From Nonomuraea antri (lineage in GTDB: Bacteria > Actinomycetota > Actinomycetes > Streptosporangiales > Streptosporangiaceae): 64,000 nt of DNA. This document shows positions 33,222 to 42,541 of this stretch, piece after piece. The DNA lies in the NCBI RefSeq assembly GCF_013283785.1, contig NZ_JABCPZ010000012.1:29303-93302 (forward strand), in the 5' to 3' direction. Within the stretch, counting starts at the first letter, position 1. Each line of letters begins with the position of its first letter. Under the pieces are notes generated by a model. It saw only the letters and a program-made list of their open reading frames with translations. It was not told the DNA's origin and did not search any database. A program made the translations under genes and the position numbers.

Positions 33222-34397
33222 ATGAAGAACATCCTGATCTCCGGCGCGAGCATCGCCGGCACCGCGACCGCGTACTGGCTGCGCCGCCACGGCTTCAACC
33301 CGACCGTGGTCGAGCGCGCGCCGGCCATCCGCACCGGCGGCTACAAGGTGGACATCAGGGGCGCGGCGCTGGACGTGATCGAGCGCATGGGCCTGCTCGA
33401 CGCGGTCCGCGCCCGGGCCACCGGCATGCGGCAGGCCCACTACTACGACCGGCGCGGGCGGCGTAAGGCCAGCATGGACGCCGACCTGTTCGGCGGCCGC
33501 ACCGGCGACGACGCCGAGATCATGCGCGGCGACCTGAACGAGCTGCTCCACGACCTGACCCGCGACGACGTCGAGTACCTCTTCGACGACAGCATCACCG
33601 GCATCGGCGCGGACGGGCTGGTCACGTTCGAGCGTGCCGCCCCGCGCCGGTTCGACCTGATCGTGGGCGCGGACGGCGTGCACTCCACCACCAGGAGACT
33701 CGCCTTCGGCGACGAGTCGCAGTTCCTGCGCCACCTGGGCCACTACATCTCGATCAGCACGGTCCCGAACACGCTCGCGCTGGACCACGAGGAGGCCGTG
33801 CACGCGGCCCCCGGCCGCACCGCGAACGTCTACAGCACCGCGCGGGGCGCCGGAGCCAAGGCCCTGTTCATGTGGGCCTCGCCGCGGCTCGACTACGACC
33901 ACCGCGACGTCGCCCGGCAGAAGGACCTGCTCGCCGACGCTCTGGCGGGCATGGAGTGGGAGGTGCCCGGGCTGCTCGACGCGGTGCGCGGGTCGGACGA
34001 CTTCTACTTCGACTCGATGAGCCAGATCCACATGGAGCGCTGGTCGACCGGCCGGGTCGTGCTGGTCGGCGACGCCGCCTACTGCGCCTCACCCGCCTCG
34101 GGCCAGGGCACCAGCCTGGCGCTGGTGGGCGCGTACGTGCTGGCGGGCGAGCTGGCCACGGGCGGCGGCGCGGACGGGTACGAGCGCGAGCTGCGCCCGT
34201 TCGTCGCGGCCAACCAGGCGCTCGGCCCGGCCAACGTCAAGGGCATGGTGATGCCGTCGCGGCTGGCGATCGGCATCCAGCTCACCGCGCTCCGGCTGCT
34301 CCCGCGCCTGCCGGGCAGGGACAAGATGATCGACCGCATCGCCGGACCCATCCACCGGGCGGCCACGGCGATCAGCCTCAAGGATTATGTGGAATGA
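33222..34397 (+). CDS. FAD-dependent monooxygenase (PHBH-like)
   Basis: A 391-aa protein from ATG 33222; GTG 33204 would add six residues but lies in the operator. FAD motif 1 is NILISGASIAGTATAYWLRR (GxSIAG variant). The DG motif is DLIVGADGVHSTTRR at about residues 148-162. FAD motif 2 is GRVVLVGDAAYCASPASGQG at about 274-293. This is the aromatic-hydroxylase/TetX-like flavoprotein group. The substrate could be an antibiotic or an aromatic compound. Regulation by the divergent TetR protein is likely. Confidence 0.92.
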   Translation: MKNILISGASIAGTATAYWLRRHGFNPTVVERAPAIRTGGYKVDIRGAALDVIERMGLLDAVRARATGMRQAHYYDRRGRRKASMDADLFGGRTGDDAEIMRGDLNELLHDLTRDDVEYLFDDSITGIGADGLVTFERAAPRRFDLIVGADGVHSTTRRLAFGDESQFLRHLGHYISISTVPNTLALDHEEAVHAAPGRTANVYSTARGAGAKALFMWASPRLDYDHRDVARQKDLLADALAGMEWEVPGLLDAVRGSDDFYFDSMSQIHMERWSTGRVVLVGDAAYCASPASGQGTSLALVGAYVLAGELATGGGADGYERELRPFVAANQALGPANVKGMVMPSRLAIGIQLTALRLLPRLPGRDKMIDRIAGPIHRAATAISLKDYVE

Positions 34398-34406
34398 AGC
34401 ATTCTG

Positions 34407-34434
34407 TTCTGTTAGACTAAGAGCAGAACGTTCC
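34407..34434. promoter_or_regulatory. inverted repeats upstream of the NmrA-like gene
   Basis: GTTCTG (34407-34412) and CAGAAC (34425-34430) form a dyad with 12-nt spacing; GAACGTTC overlaps its right arm (34427-34434). TAGACT between the arms may be a -10. No regulator gene is adjacent, so the cognate protein is unknown. Confidence 0.45.
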
Positions 34435-34458
34435 GTTCCATAAAGATTGGGGTTCGCC

Positions 34459-35283
34459 ATGACCTTCCTCGTCACCGGAGCCACCGGCACCGTCGGCCGT
34501 CTCGTCGTCGAAGAGCTGCTGCGGGCAGGGCAGCGGGTGCGCGCCCTGACCAGGAACCCCGCCAAGGCCGACCTCCCCGAGGGCGTCGAGGTCGTGGCCG
34601 GCGACCTGGCCGACCCGGACAGCGTCGCCCCCGCCTTCGCCGGCGTCACGGGCGTGCACTTCATCAACTTCGCCGGCGACGACTACGCCCCGCTCCCCGA
34701 CGGCGCGCGGCTCGCCGAGCTGGCCGCCCAGGCCGGCGTGCGGCGGGTCACCGTGCTCGGCGGCCGCGAGGACGGCCCCCTTGAGCAGGCCCTGGCCGCC
34801 ACCGACCTGGAGTGGACGCTGCTCCACCCGGTCGAGTTCATGTCGAACACGCTGCAGTGGTGGGTGCACTCCATCAAGGCCGAAGGCGTCATCAAGGAGC
34901 CGTTCGGCGGCCGGGTGAGCGCCATGGTGCACGAGCGCGACATCGCCGCGGTGGCCGCGAAGGTGCTGGTCGACGGGGGCCACGGCGGCCGGTCGTACGT
35001 GCTGACCGGGCCCGAGGCGATCGCGCTCACCGACAAGGTGCGGCTGCTCGGCGCGGCGATCGGGCAGGAGATCGGCTTCGTCGAGCTGACCGAGGACGAG
35101 GCTCGCGCCAAGTGGCGGCAGAACGGCATGGGCGAGGAGACCATCGAATTCCTCATCGGCGCGCTGGGGAACACGCCCGAGGTCGGCTACACGGTGGTGC
35201 CGACGGTCGAGCAGATCACCGGCCGCCCGGCCCGCAGCTTCACCGAGTGGGCCACCGAGCACGCCGCCGCCTTCCGCCCCTGA
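34459..35283 (+). CDS. NmrA-like NAD(P)-binding protein
   Basis: A 274-aa atypical short-chain dehydrogenase. The start TFLVTGATGTVGRLVVEELL is the GxxGxxG Rossmann motif; RALTRNPAKADLPEGVEVVAGDLADPDS-type order follows in short blocks (VRALTRNPAKA, then VVAGDLADPDS). The active-site Tyr/Lys pair of classical SDRs is missing, as in NmrA and quinone-sensing members. The C-terminal part includes TGRPARSFTEWATEH, typical of this group. It may act as a redox sensor or an oxidoreductase. A close relative is at 50659-51465. Confidence 0.88.
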   Translation: MTFLVTGATGTVGRLVVEELLRAGQRVRALTRNPAKADLPEGVEVVAGDLADPDSVAPAFAGVTGVHFINFAGDDYAPLPDGARLAELAAQAGVRRVTVLGGREDGPLEQALAATDLEWTLLHPVEFMSNTLQWWVHSIKAEGVIKEPFGGRVSAMVHERDIAAVAAKVLVDGGHGGRSYVLTGPEAIALTDKVRLLGAAIGQEIGFVELTEDEARAKWRQNGMGEETIEFLIGALGNTPEVGYTVVPTVEQITGRPARSFTEWATEHAAAFRP

Positions 35284-35290
35284 CCGCCGA

Positions 35291-35947
35291 TCACGGCCGC
35301 AGTTCGTCCTCGCGGATCCACGAGCCAGGGACGAGCAGCGCGAGCCGCGCGGCCAGGAGCCGCGCGCACGAGTCGCGGGCGGCGGGGGTGAGCGTCTCGA
35401 CCCCGCCCGCCCGCAGCTCAGCCAGCAGCCGCAACAGGTTCTCCGGCTTGTGCAGGATCTCGTCGGAGTCGGCGTAGTGCTGATAGGCCCGCACCAGCCC
35501 GGCCAGCTCCGCGGCGAACCGGTCGGCCTGGCCGAGCCGCGCCCAGGAGTCCACGGCGTACTCCCAGGCCACCAGGTAACGCCAGTCCTTGCCGTCCTCG
35601 GCGAAGAAGTCGCGGTCCAGGCCCAGGAAATGCGCGATGACGGCGGAGTGGTCGCCCAGTTCGTGGCTGAGAATGATCGCGTTGTAGCGCGCCCAGTGGT
35701 GCCCGGACCGCAGGCGCATCGCGGTGACCATCTCCTCCAGCGCGCCGGGCACGAGCGCGCTCTCCCGCCTGGAGGCCAGGAAGAGCGCGTAGCCGCGGAC
35801 GAAGTGCGCTTCGGCCGAGCCGGGCAACCGTTCGAGCAGGGCGGCGGACTCCGTCATGAACGCGTGCAGCCGGGGGCCGGGGGTCTGCTCCTCGTCGGCG
35901 GCGTCCAGCAGGTCGATGATCGGCCACTCGGCCTCGGGGAGATCCAC
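35291..35947 (-). CDS. helical repeat-like hypothetical protein
   Basis: A 218-aa, mostly helical protein. Segments such as AEAHFVRGYALFLASRRES and HWARYNAIILSHELGDHSAV resemble TPR-like helix pairs, though no full repeat set is clear. No membrane segment. It lies 45 bp upstream of the ABC operon's last gene on the same strand but is downstream in transcription, so it may be at the operon's 3' end or separate. Function unknown. Confidence 0.68.
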   Translation of the reverse strand: MDLPEAEWPIIDLLDAADEEQTPGPRLHAFMTESAALLERLPGSAEAHFVRGYALFLASRRESALVPGALEEMVTAMRLRSGHHWARYNAIILSHELGDHSAVIAHFLGLDRDFFAEDGKDWRYLVAWEYAVDSWARLGQADRFAAELAGLVRAYQHYADSDEILHKPENLLRLLAELRAGGVETLTPAARDSCARLLAARLALLVPGSWIREDELRP

Positions 35948-35992
35948 ACCTCATGGTCGGGGGCCCGGACGGAGTACGTCCAGGCCCCCTGT

Positions 35993-37009
35993 CTAGCCGT
36001 CCTGTCCGGTGAGGGTGGCCGCGTAGTGGCAGGCCGTCTGGGCGTCGGCGGTGGCGGGGAGCACCTGCAGCAGCTCGGAACGGCACCGGCCGTCCACCCC
36101 GGCCTCGGCCGCCCTGCCCGAGGCGAGCACCTGGCAGCGGGCGTGGAAGCGGCAGCCGCCGGGGATCCTGGTCGGGTCCGGCGGCTCGCCGGTCAGCACC
36201 ACCCGTTCCGGCGACTCCGGCAGCACCGACATCAGCGCCTGCGTGTACGGGTGCCTGGGCGCGGTCAGCACCTGCTCGACCGGCCCGGACTCGACGATCC
36301 GCCCCAGGTACATGACCGCGACCCGGTCCGCGATGTTCCAGGCCAGGCCCAGGTCGTGGGTGACGACCAGCGCGGCCAGGCCCAGCTCGTCCCTGAGCTT
36401 GAGCATCAGCGCCAGGATCTCGCCGCGGACGGAGGCGTCCAGCGAGGCCACCGGCTCGTCGGCGATCATCACCTTCGGGTTCAGCGCCAGCGCGCCGGCG
36501 ATGACCACGCGCTGCCGCTGGCCGCCCGACAGCTCGTGCGGGTAACGCTGGAAGAACCGCTCGGGCGGGCGCAGCCCGGCCCTGGACAGCGCCGAGGCGA
36601 CCAGTTCCTCCTCGTCGGCCAGGCCGTGGATGCGCGGGCCCTCGGCGACGGCCTCGTAGACCGTGTGCCTGGGGTTGAGCGACCCGGTCGGGTCCTGCAG
36701 CACGAGCTGCACCTGCCTGCGGTACGCCTTGAGCGCCCTGGAGCGGTAGTCGAGGGCGCGGCCGCCGTACCTGACCTCGCCGGAGGTGGGCTTCTCCAGG
36801 CCGAGCAGGGTGCGGGCGAGCGTGGTCTTGCCGCAGCCCGACTCGCCGACCAGGGCCACGATCTCGCCCTCGCCGATCGCCAGGTTCACGCCGTCGACCG
36901 CGCGGGCCCTGCGGCCGCGCGCGGAGAACTCCACGTGCAGGTCGCGGGCCTCCAGCAGGGTGCCGCGCGCGGTGTCGACGGCCTCCTCGGTGGTCTGCGT
37001 CTCGGTCAT
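35993..37009 (-). CDS. peptide ABC transporter ATP-binding protein (DppF-like)
   Basis: A 338-aa ATPase from ATG 37009, whose ATGA overlaps the stop of the preceding ATPase gene. Walker A is GESGCGKTTLA, the ABC signature LSGGQRQRV, Walker B VMIADEPVASLDAS, and the switch His in VVTHDLGLA. The C-terminal oligopeptide/dipeptide extension with Cys residues (GGCRFHARCQVLASG) may hold an iron-sulfur cluster, as in DppD/DppF. It pairs with 37006-37980 to drive the permeases. Confidence 0.95.
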   Translation of the reverse strand: MTETQTTEEAVDTARGTLLEARDLHVEFSARGRRARAVDGVNLAIGEGEIVALVGESGCGKTTLARTLLGLEKPTSGEVRYGGRALDYRSRALKAYRRQVQLVLQDPTGSLNPRHTVYEAVAEGPRIHGLADEEELVASALSRAGLRPPERFFQRYPHELSGGQRQRVVIAGALALNPKVMIADEPVASLDASVRGEILALMLKLRDELGLAALVVTHDLGLAWNIADRVAVMYLGRIVESGPVEQVLTAPRHPYTQALMSVLPESPERVVLTGEPPDPTRIPGGCRFHARCQVLASGRAAEAGVDGRCRSELLQVLPATADAQTACHYAATLTGQDG

Positions 37010-37980
37010 GAGGCCTCCTCCTTCGCCCGGACGTGCACGCAGGCCGCGGTACGCCGGTCGCCGGCGGGCCACAGGTCGACGTCCAGGGTCGAGCACTCCG
37101 CCAGCGCCACCGGGCAGCGCGGGTGGAACGAGCAGCCGGTCGGCAGCTGCATCGGGTCGGGCGGGTCGCCGCCCAGCCCCTGCGGCGCGAGCCTGGAGAC
37201 CGGGTCGCCCACCGTGGGGAACGCCGCCGCCAGCGCCCGGCTGTAGGGGTGCCTGGCGTCGTGGAACACCTCGCGCGACGGGCCGTGCTCGACCACGCGG
37301 CCCGCGTACATGACCGCGAGCTGATCACACACGTCGGCCAGGACCGACAGGTCGTGCGAGATCATGATCAGCGAGATGTCGTGCTCGGCCACCAGCTCCT
37401 TGATCAGTGTCAGGACCTGGGCCTGGACCATCACGTCGAGCGCGGTCGTCGGCTCGTCGGCGATGATCAGGCGCGGCGAGCAGGCCAGCGCCATCGCGAT
37501 CATGATGCGCTGCCGCTGGCCGCCCGACAGCTCGTGCGGGTAGCTGCGCGCCCGCCAGCTCGGCAGGCCCACCTGTTCGAGCAGTTCGGCCACGCGCTTC
37601 TGCGCGCCGTCGGGCTTGGCCAGGCCGTGCACCAGCAGCGGCTCGGCGATCTGCTCGCCGATCCTGCGCACCGGGTTGAGCCCGTGCTGCGCGCCCTGGA
37701 ACACGATCGACGCCTCGGCCCAGCGGACCGCGCGCATGCGTCCCCACTTCATGGTGAGGACGTCCTCGCCGTCGAGCAGGATCCGGCCGGTGACGCGTGC
37801 GTCCTTCGGCAGGAGCCGGAGCAGCGCCATGGCCAGCGTCGACTTGCCGGATCCCGACTCGCCGGCGACCCCGAGCGCCGCCCCGGCACCGAGCTCCAGC
37901 GAGACGCCGCGCACGGCGGGCACCTCGCCTGAGGCGATGCGGTACGTCACGGAGACGTCGTCCAGTTCGAGCAGGCTCAT
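37006..37980 (-). CDS. peptide ABC transporter ATP-binding protein (DppD-like)
   Basis: A 324-aa ATPase. Walker A is GESGSGKSTLAMALL, the signature LSGGQRQRIMIAMAL, Walker B LIIADEPTTALDV, and the switch His MISHDLSVLA. The C-terminal GCSFHPRCPVALAEC is the usual Cys-rich end of the family. Starts at ATG 37980, overlapping the permease gene by 4 bp. It is the first ATPase of the operon. Confidence 0.95.
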   Translation of the reverse strand: MSLLELDDVSVTYRIASGEVPAVRGVSLELGAGAALGVAGESGSGKSTLAMALLRLLPKDARVTGRILLDGEDVLTMKWGRMRAVRWAEASIVFQGAQHGLNPVRRIGEQIAEPLLVHGLAKPDGAQKRVAELLEQVGLPSWRARSYPHELSGGQRQRIMIAMALACSPRLIIADEPTTALDVMVQAQVLTLIKELVAEHDISLIMISHDLSVLADVCDQLAVMYAGRVVEHGPSREVFHDARHPYSRALAAAFPTVGDPVSRLAPQGLGGDPPDPMQLPTGCSFHPRCPVALAECSTLDVDLWPAGDRRTAACVHVRAKEEAS

Positions 37981-38858
37981 GCGGCCCTCCTGAGCCGAGG
38001 GTTGAGCACGGCTTCCAGGGCCCGGCCGCACAGCGTGAACGCCATGACGACCGCCAGGATGCACAGGCCGGGGATGAGGATGTACCACCAGGCGCCCTGG
38101 GTGGCGGCGCCGTAGTCGTACGAGCCGCGCAACATCGAGCCCCACGAGGTCTTGTTCGCGCTCGCGCCCAGGAAGGCCAGCGTGGACTCGGTGACGATGG
38201 CGCTGGCCACCTCCAGCGTGGTGCTGGCCAGCAGCAGCGGCGCCACGTTCGGCAGCACGTGCCTGGTGGTGATGTGCCAGTGCCCGGCGCCGAGCGCCTT
38301 GGAGCGCTCGATGTACGGCCGCGCCTCGACCGCCAGCGTCTGCGCCCTGATCAGCCGGGCGGTGGACGGCCAGGTGGTGATGCCGATGGCCATGATGATG
38401 GTGAACGTGCTGCCGCCCAGGATGGCCGACAGCACCAGGGCGGTGACCAGCGAGGGCAGCACCAGGAACCAGTCGGTGACCCGCATGAGCGCGCCGCCCA
38501 GCCAGCCCCGGAAGTGCCCGGCGGCGATGCCCACGACCAGGCCGATCACGATGCTCAGCACCGCGGCGAGGAACCCGATCAGCAGCGAGGTGCGCGAGCC
38601 CCACCAGACCATCAGCAGGATGGACCGGCCGGACTCGTCGGTGCCGAACGGCTCGCTGAGGCTGGGTGAGTCCCACTGCTTGCCGGTGCCGCTGACCACG
38701 CTGGTCACGTTCTCGCTGATGAACAGCGGCGCGACCAGCGCCAGCAGCACCGCGACGACCAGCACGACCAGGCCGATCATGCCGGCCCGGTGCGCGCGGA
38801 AGCCCGCCCAGAAGCGGCTCAGCGCGAGCCGCCGGCGAGCCGAGGCGACTGCGGTCAT
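37977..38858 (-). CDS. peptide ABC transporter permease (DppC-like)
   Basis: A 293-aa integral membrane protein with about six helices. The cytoplasmic start (ARRRLALSRFWAGFRAHRAG) precedes a first helix and an outer loop containing EPFGTDESGRSILL, the DppC landmark. The coupling (EAA) loop is ERSKALGAGHWHITTRHVLPN. It overlaps its neighbours by 4 bp on both sides. Confidence 0.94.
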   Translation of the reverse strand: MTAVASARRRLALSRFWAGFRAHRAGMIGLVVLVVAVLLALVAPLFISENVTSVVSGTGKQWDSPSLSEPFGTDESGRSILLMVWWGSRTSLLIGFLAAVLSIVIGLVVGIAAGHFRGWLGGALMRVTDWFLVLPSLVTALVLSAILGGSTFTIIMAIGITTWPSTARLIRAQTLAVEARPYIERSKALGAGHWHITTRHVLPNVAPLLLASTTLEVASAIVTESTLAFLGASANKTSWGSMLRGSYDYGAATQGAWWYILIPGLCILAVVMAFTLCGRALEAVLNPRLRRAA

Positions 38859-39910
38859 GCCGACCTCACCCTCGGGTCAAGGAAGTGGTACACCACGTCC
38901 GCCAGCGTGTTCATGAGGATCACCGCGACGGTGATGAGCATGAACGTGCCCTGCATCAACGTGAAGTCGGGCACGCTGATCGCCTCGTTGAACAACATGC
39001 CCAGGCCCGGCCAGCTGTAGATGTACTCCACCGTGACCGCGCCGCCGACCACGAAGCCGATGCGCATGAAGACCAGGGTCACCGTCGGCAGCAACGCGTT
39101 GGGCACCGCGTGCCTGCGCCGGACCTCGTCGTCGCGCAGGCCCTTGGCCCTGGCCACGGTGACGTAGTCCTGGCTGACCTCCTCCAGCAGCGACGAGCGC
39201 ATGACCAGCAGGTACTGGGCGTAGACGACGGCCACCAGGGTGGCGCAGGGCAGCACCATGTGGGAGGCCACGTCGAGGATGTACGCGAACCCGTCGGGCG
39301 CGTCGACGCTCTGGATGCCGCGCGTCGGGAACAGCCCCGGGATGGGGCCGATGCCCACGCCGAACACCATGAGCAGGAGCAGCCCGAGCCAGAACGTCGG
39401 CACCGACCACAACACCAGCGAGGTGCCGGTGGAGAAGCGGTCGAACCGGCTGCCGTGCCGCCAGCCGGCCCTGGTTCCCTGCCAGATGCCCAGGGTGACC
39501 GCGATGGCCACGCCGGTGCCGGCCAGCAGCACGGTCGGGCCGAGCCGCTCGCCGATCAGGTCGAGCACGGGGCGCTTGTACTCGTACGACATGCCCAGGT
39601 CCAGGCGCAACGTCTTGCCGACGAAGTCGAAGAACTGGTCGATCAACGGCTTGTCCAGGCCGAGCCTGGCCCGTTCCATGTCGAGCTGGGCCGGGGTCAT
39701 GTTGCGGCCCTGGGCGAGGTTGCGTACCGGATCGCCGGGCAGCAGGCGGAACACGAAGAACGTGCCGACGATCACCATGGCGATGCTGAACAACGCCCCA
39801 CCGACCTTCGACAGCGCGTAACGCAGCGTGCCGCGGTGGGTGGGGCGTTCGTCAGCGGGGCCCGCCGCCTGCGCGGCGGCGGGCTCTGCTGCTTCTAGCG
39901 GTGTTGTCAT
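38855..39910 (-). CDS. peptide ABC transporter permease (DppB-like)
   Basis: A 351-aa membrane protein with about six helices. A hydrophilic N-terminal region of about 30 residues precedes SIAMVIVGTFFVFRLLPGDP, the DppB first helix and LPGDP motif. The EAA-type loop is TVARAKGLRDDEVRRRHAVPN. It overlaps the binding-protein gene by 4 bp (ATGA) and the DppC gene by 4 bp. Confidence 0.94.
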   Translation of the reverse strand: MTTPLEAAEPAAAQAAGPADERPTHRGTLRYALSKVGGALFSIAMVIVGTFFVFRLLPGDPVRNLAQGRNMTPAQLDMERARLGLDKPLIDQFFDFVGKTLRLDLGMSYEYKRPVLDLIGERLGPTVLLAGTGVAIAVTLGIWQGTRAGWRHGSRFDRFSTGTSLVLWSVPTFWLGLLLLMVFGVGIGPIPGLFPTRGIQSVDAPDGFAYILDVASHMVLPCATLVAVVYAQYLLVMRSSLLEEVSQDYVTVARAKGLRDDEVRRRHAVPNALLPTVTLVFMRIGFVVGGAVTVEYIYSWPGLGMLFNEAISVPDFTLMQGTFMLITVAVILMNTLADVVYHFLDPRVRSA

Positions 39911-41718
39911 TCGCGCTCGTCCGCGACGCTCTTGCGCCGCCTGGTCAGGAAGAACGCCGCCAGACCGATGACCACCACGCCACCGACGACGCCGGCGATG
40001 AGGCCGGTGTTGGACCCGCCGCCGCTCGCGCCGCCACTGGCCGCGCTCGCCTTGACGTCGACCGTGTAGAACGGCCAGTAGCTGCTGCCGCCGTACAGCA
40101 GACCCTTGTCCTCGGGGATCGGGGTGATGCTGGTGACGCGGTCCTTGCGGTAGCCCTCAAGGTCGTTGGTGTAGTAGAGGGCGATGATCGGGGCGTCGGT
40201 GTAGAGGCGCTCCTGCATCTGCTTCATGATCTCGGCGCGCTTGGGGCGGTCGAGCTCCTTGAGCTGGTCCTGGTAGAGCTTCTCGAAGGTCGGGTCGCAG
40301 TAGAACGACTCGGTGCCGCCGCCCTCGCCGCCCGGTGCCGGCCTGCGGCTGCACAGGTGGGTGGCGAAGACCTCCTCGGGGTCGGGGTTGACCGACCAGC
40401 CGGAGATCGCGATGTCGAACAGCGCCGTGACGCCGGTCTCCTCGGTGAACTTGCTGGAGTCGAGCTTCTTGGTGGTCAGCGTGATGCCGATCTCCTTGAA
40501 GAAGCCGGTCAGGTACTCGGCGAGCTTGTCCTCGAGCGGGGTCTCGGTGTGGATGCTGAAGCGGAACTCCAGCTTGCGGTCACCGTCGGGCATCGTGCGG
40601 ACGCCGTCGGCGCCCTTCTTGTAGCCCGCCTCGTCGAGGATCTGGTTCGCCTTGGCCACGTCGTAGGAGACCTTGACGTCGCCGCCGGCCTCCCAGAAGA
40701 AGTCCTTGTACATCGGCGGCACGATCGAGCCGTCGGCCGGCTTGGCCAGGCCGTTCCACACCTCGTCGACGAGCTTCTGCTTGTCGATGGCGTAGTGCAG
40801 CGCCTGGCGGACCTTCTGGTCCTTCAGCGCCGGGTGGCCGTCACCGATGGCCTTGTCGTCGGTGGTCGTGGCGCCGTGGTTGATCTGCAGGTACGCCGCG
40901 CGGCGGCCCTGGGTGTTCCACGCCTCGATGTTCGGGTCGTTCTGGATCGCCTGGAACTCCGGCGGGTTCAGCCGGCCGATCAGGTCGATGTCGCCCTTCT
41001 TCAGACCGGCGATGGCGGCCTGCGGGTTGGCGTAGAAGATGACCTGGAGGTCGTTGACCTTGGGAGCGCCGCGCCAGTAGTTCGGGTTGGCCTTGAGCTT
41101 GACGAACTGGTCCTTCACGTGCTCGACCGCGATGTACGGGCCGCTGCCCACGGTCGGGTACTTCTCGGCGTCGTAGTTGGCCATGTCGGTGACGCCCTCC
41201 CACACATGCTTCGGCATGATCGGGATCGGGTTCTCCAGCATGGACGCCTGGGGCGCCTTGGTCTTGATGACCAGGTCCTGGCCGTTGGCCGTGACGCTCT
41301 CGAAGTTCTCCACGGCGGGGCCGTTGGCCGTCTTGGCCGCCTCGTCCGTCATGATCTTGTTGAACGTCCAGGCGGCGTCCTCGGCCGTGACCGGCTTGCC
41401 GTCGGACCACTTGGCGTTACGGATCTTGAAGGTCCAGGTGAGCCCGTCCTCCGACGTGGTCCACGACTCGGCCAGGTCCGGGCTGGGCGCCAGCGTCTTG
41501 GAGTCGGGCACCGTGAGGTAGCCGTACATCCACCGGTGGATCTGCGTGGACACGACGCGGACCGCCAGGAACGGGTTCATCGAGTCCATGGCCTGGGTGG
41601 CGCCGACCCGAAGGACCTTGTTCCCCGCCGCCGGATCCTGGGCGAGGGCCGCCTGGCCCTGACCTGCTACTAAGAGCGCGACGCCCAGCGCAGCCAGGCG
41701 TGCGAACCATTTCCTCAT
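39907..41718 (-). CDS. peptide-type ABC binding protein with C-terminal membrane anchor
   Basis: A 603-aa SBP_bac_5 protein from ATG 41718, with AAGGTGAGG upstream. A signal peptide (MRKWFARLAALGVALLVAG, ending AALAQD) has no lipobox Cys. The family block PDLAESWTTSEDGLTWTFKI and the GDIDLIGRL region are present. The C-terminus is unusual: a Ser/Gly linker (ASGGASGGGSNTG) then a hydrophobic helix (LIAGVVGGVVVIGLAAFFL) and RRRKS. Binding proteins of this class are normally lipid-anchored, so this one is probably tethered by its C-terminal helix. No LPxTG motif was seen. It is the first gene of a five-gene operon with 4-bp overlaps. Confidence 0.95.
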   Translation of the reverse strand: MRKWFARLAALGVALLVAGQGQAALAQDPAAGNKVLRVGATQAMDSMNPFLAVRVVSTQIHRWMYGYLTVPDSKTLAPSPDLAESWTTSEDGLTWTFKIRNAKWSDGKPVTAEDAAWTFNKIMTDEAAKTANGPAVENFESVTANGQDLVIKTKAPQASMLENPIPIMPKHVWEGVTDMANYDAEKYPTVGSGPYIAVEHVKDQFVKLKANPNYWRGAPKVNDLQVIFYANPQAAIAGLKKGDIDLIGRLNPPEFQAIQNDPNIEAWNTQGRRAAYLQINHGATTTDDKAIGDGHPALKDQKVRQALHYAIDKQKLVDEVWNGLAKPADGSIVPPMYKDFFWEAGGDVKVSYDVAKANQILDEAGYKKGADGVRTMPDGDRKLEFRFSIHTETPLEDKLAEYLTGFFKEIGITLTTKKLDSSKFTEETGVTALFDIAISGWSVNPDPEEVFATHLCSRRPAPGGEGGGTESFYCDPTFEKLYQDQLKELDRPKRAEIMKQMQERLYTDAPIIALYYTNDLEGYRKDRVTSITPIPEDKGLLYGGSSYWPFYTVDVKASAASGGASGGGSNTGLIAGVVGGVVVIGLAAFFLTRRRKSVADERE

Positions 41719-41865
41719 AAGTGCCTCACCTTCAGGCGGGGGGTTCCTGTGTAGAGAAAGGCACACCATATGAACAGTGCGTGTCAACGAGTGACGGAAA
41801 ATTGTTTCAGTCTCGTTTCCTTTTGCGGTGTAAATTTTCAGAGCGCTTGGCACTACGTTGAGCTG
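41719..41865. promoter_or_regulatory. AT-rich divergent promoter region
   Basis: About 145 bp, noticeably AT-rich (for example TGTAAATTTTCA near 41829-41840), between the ABC operon and the DUF2809 gene. It should hold both promoters. I found no clean dyad, so its regulator is unknown. Confidence 0.45.
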
Positions 41866-42219
41866 GTGCCTCGTCCGCCGATCGCCGTCGCCGCCGTCCT
41901 GACCGTCGTGGCCGGGCTGGGTGTCCGGCTGTTGTGGAACGGTCCGGTGTCCAAGTACCTGGGCGACGCGTTCTACACCGTGTTGATCTACGCGCTGCTG
42001 TTGCTGATCTGGCCGCGGCTGCGGCCCTGGGTGGTGGCGCTGCTGTCGGCCGGGCTGAGCTGGGCGATCGAGTTCGCCCAGCTCGGCGGCATCCCGGCGG
42101 TGCTGCAGCCGCTGCTCGGCAGCACGTTCAACCCGCCCGACCTGCTCTGGTACGCCGTCGGCGCGACCGCCGCCTGGTCGGCGCACACCCTGTGGGCGCT
42201 GAAACGCCCGCCCGGCTGA
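41866..42219 (+). CDS. DUF2809 family membrane protein
   Basis: A 117-aa membrane protein with four hydrophobic segments, starting at GTG 41866. The family's end, GLSWAIEFAQLGGIPAVL followed by FNPPDLLWYAVGA, is clear and also recalls VanZ-like proteins. Function unknown. No Shine-Dalgarno is obvious, and an AT-rich stretch lies immediately upstream, so it may be leaderless. Confidence 0.82.
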   Translation: MPRPPIAVAAVLTVVAGLGVRLLWNGPVSKYLGDAFYTVLIYALLLLIWPRLRPWVVALLSAGLSWAIEFAQLGGIPAVLQPLLGSTFNPPDLLWYAVGATAAWSAHTLWALKRPPG

Positions 42220-42235
42220 GCCGGTCGCCGACAGG

Positions 42236-42508
42236 TCAGTGGCAGCCGCCCGAGCCGCAGCACGAGCCGGCGGCCTGCGGGAGCAGCTGCACGCCCGGGG
42301 TCCGGCCGGCCGGCTCGTAGCCGGCCTCCAGCACCGCCGCGTTGATCAGCGCGTCGTCGAGCGGCGCCGCGCTCGTCACGGTCACGGCCTTGGCCGCCAG
42401 GTCGACCTGGACCCCGCTGACCCCGGCCACCTTGCTCACCTCGGCGGTCACGGAGCTGACGCAGTGGCCGCAGGTCATGCCCTCAACCTGGTACGTCGTG
42501 ACAGTCAT
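42236..42508 (-). CDS. copZ: CopZ-like copper chaperone (heavy-metal-associated domain)
   Basis: A 90-aa protein from ATG 42508. The HMA domain has the MTCGHC metal motif (residues 11-16) and the usual beta-alpha-beta order. A C-terminal extension ends SCCGSGGCH, which could bind further Cu(I) and is unusual for CopZ. Its promoter contains a CsoR-type palindrome. No copA or csoR gene is next to it, so its regulator and partner ATPase must be encoded elsewhere. Confidence 0.9.
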   Translation of the reverse strand: MTVTTYQVEGMTCGHCVSSVTAEVSKVAGVSGVQVDLAAKAVTVTSAAPLDDALINAAVLEAGYEPAGRTPGVQLLPQAAGSCCGSGGCH

Positions 42509-42541
42509 GTCCCACTCCTCACTCTTGACGTTGCAGGAGAC

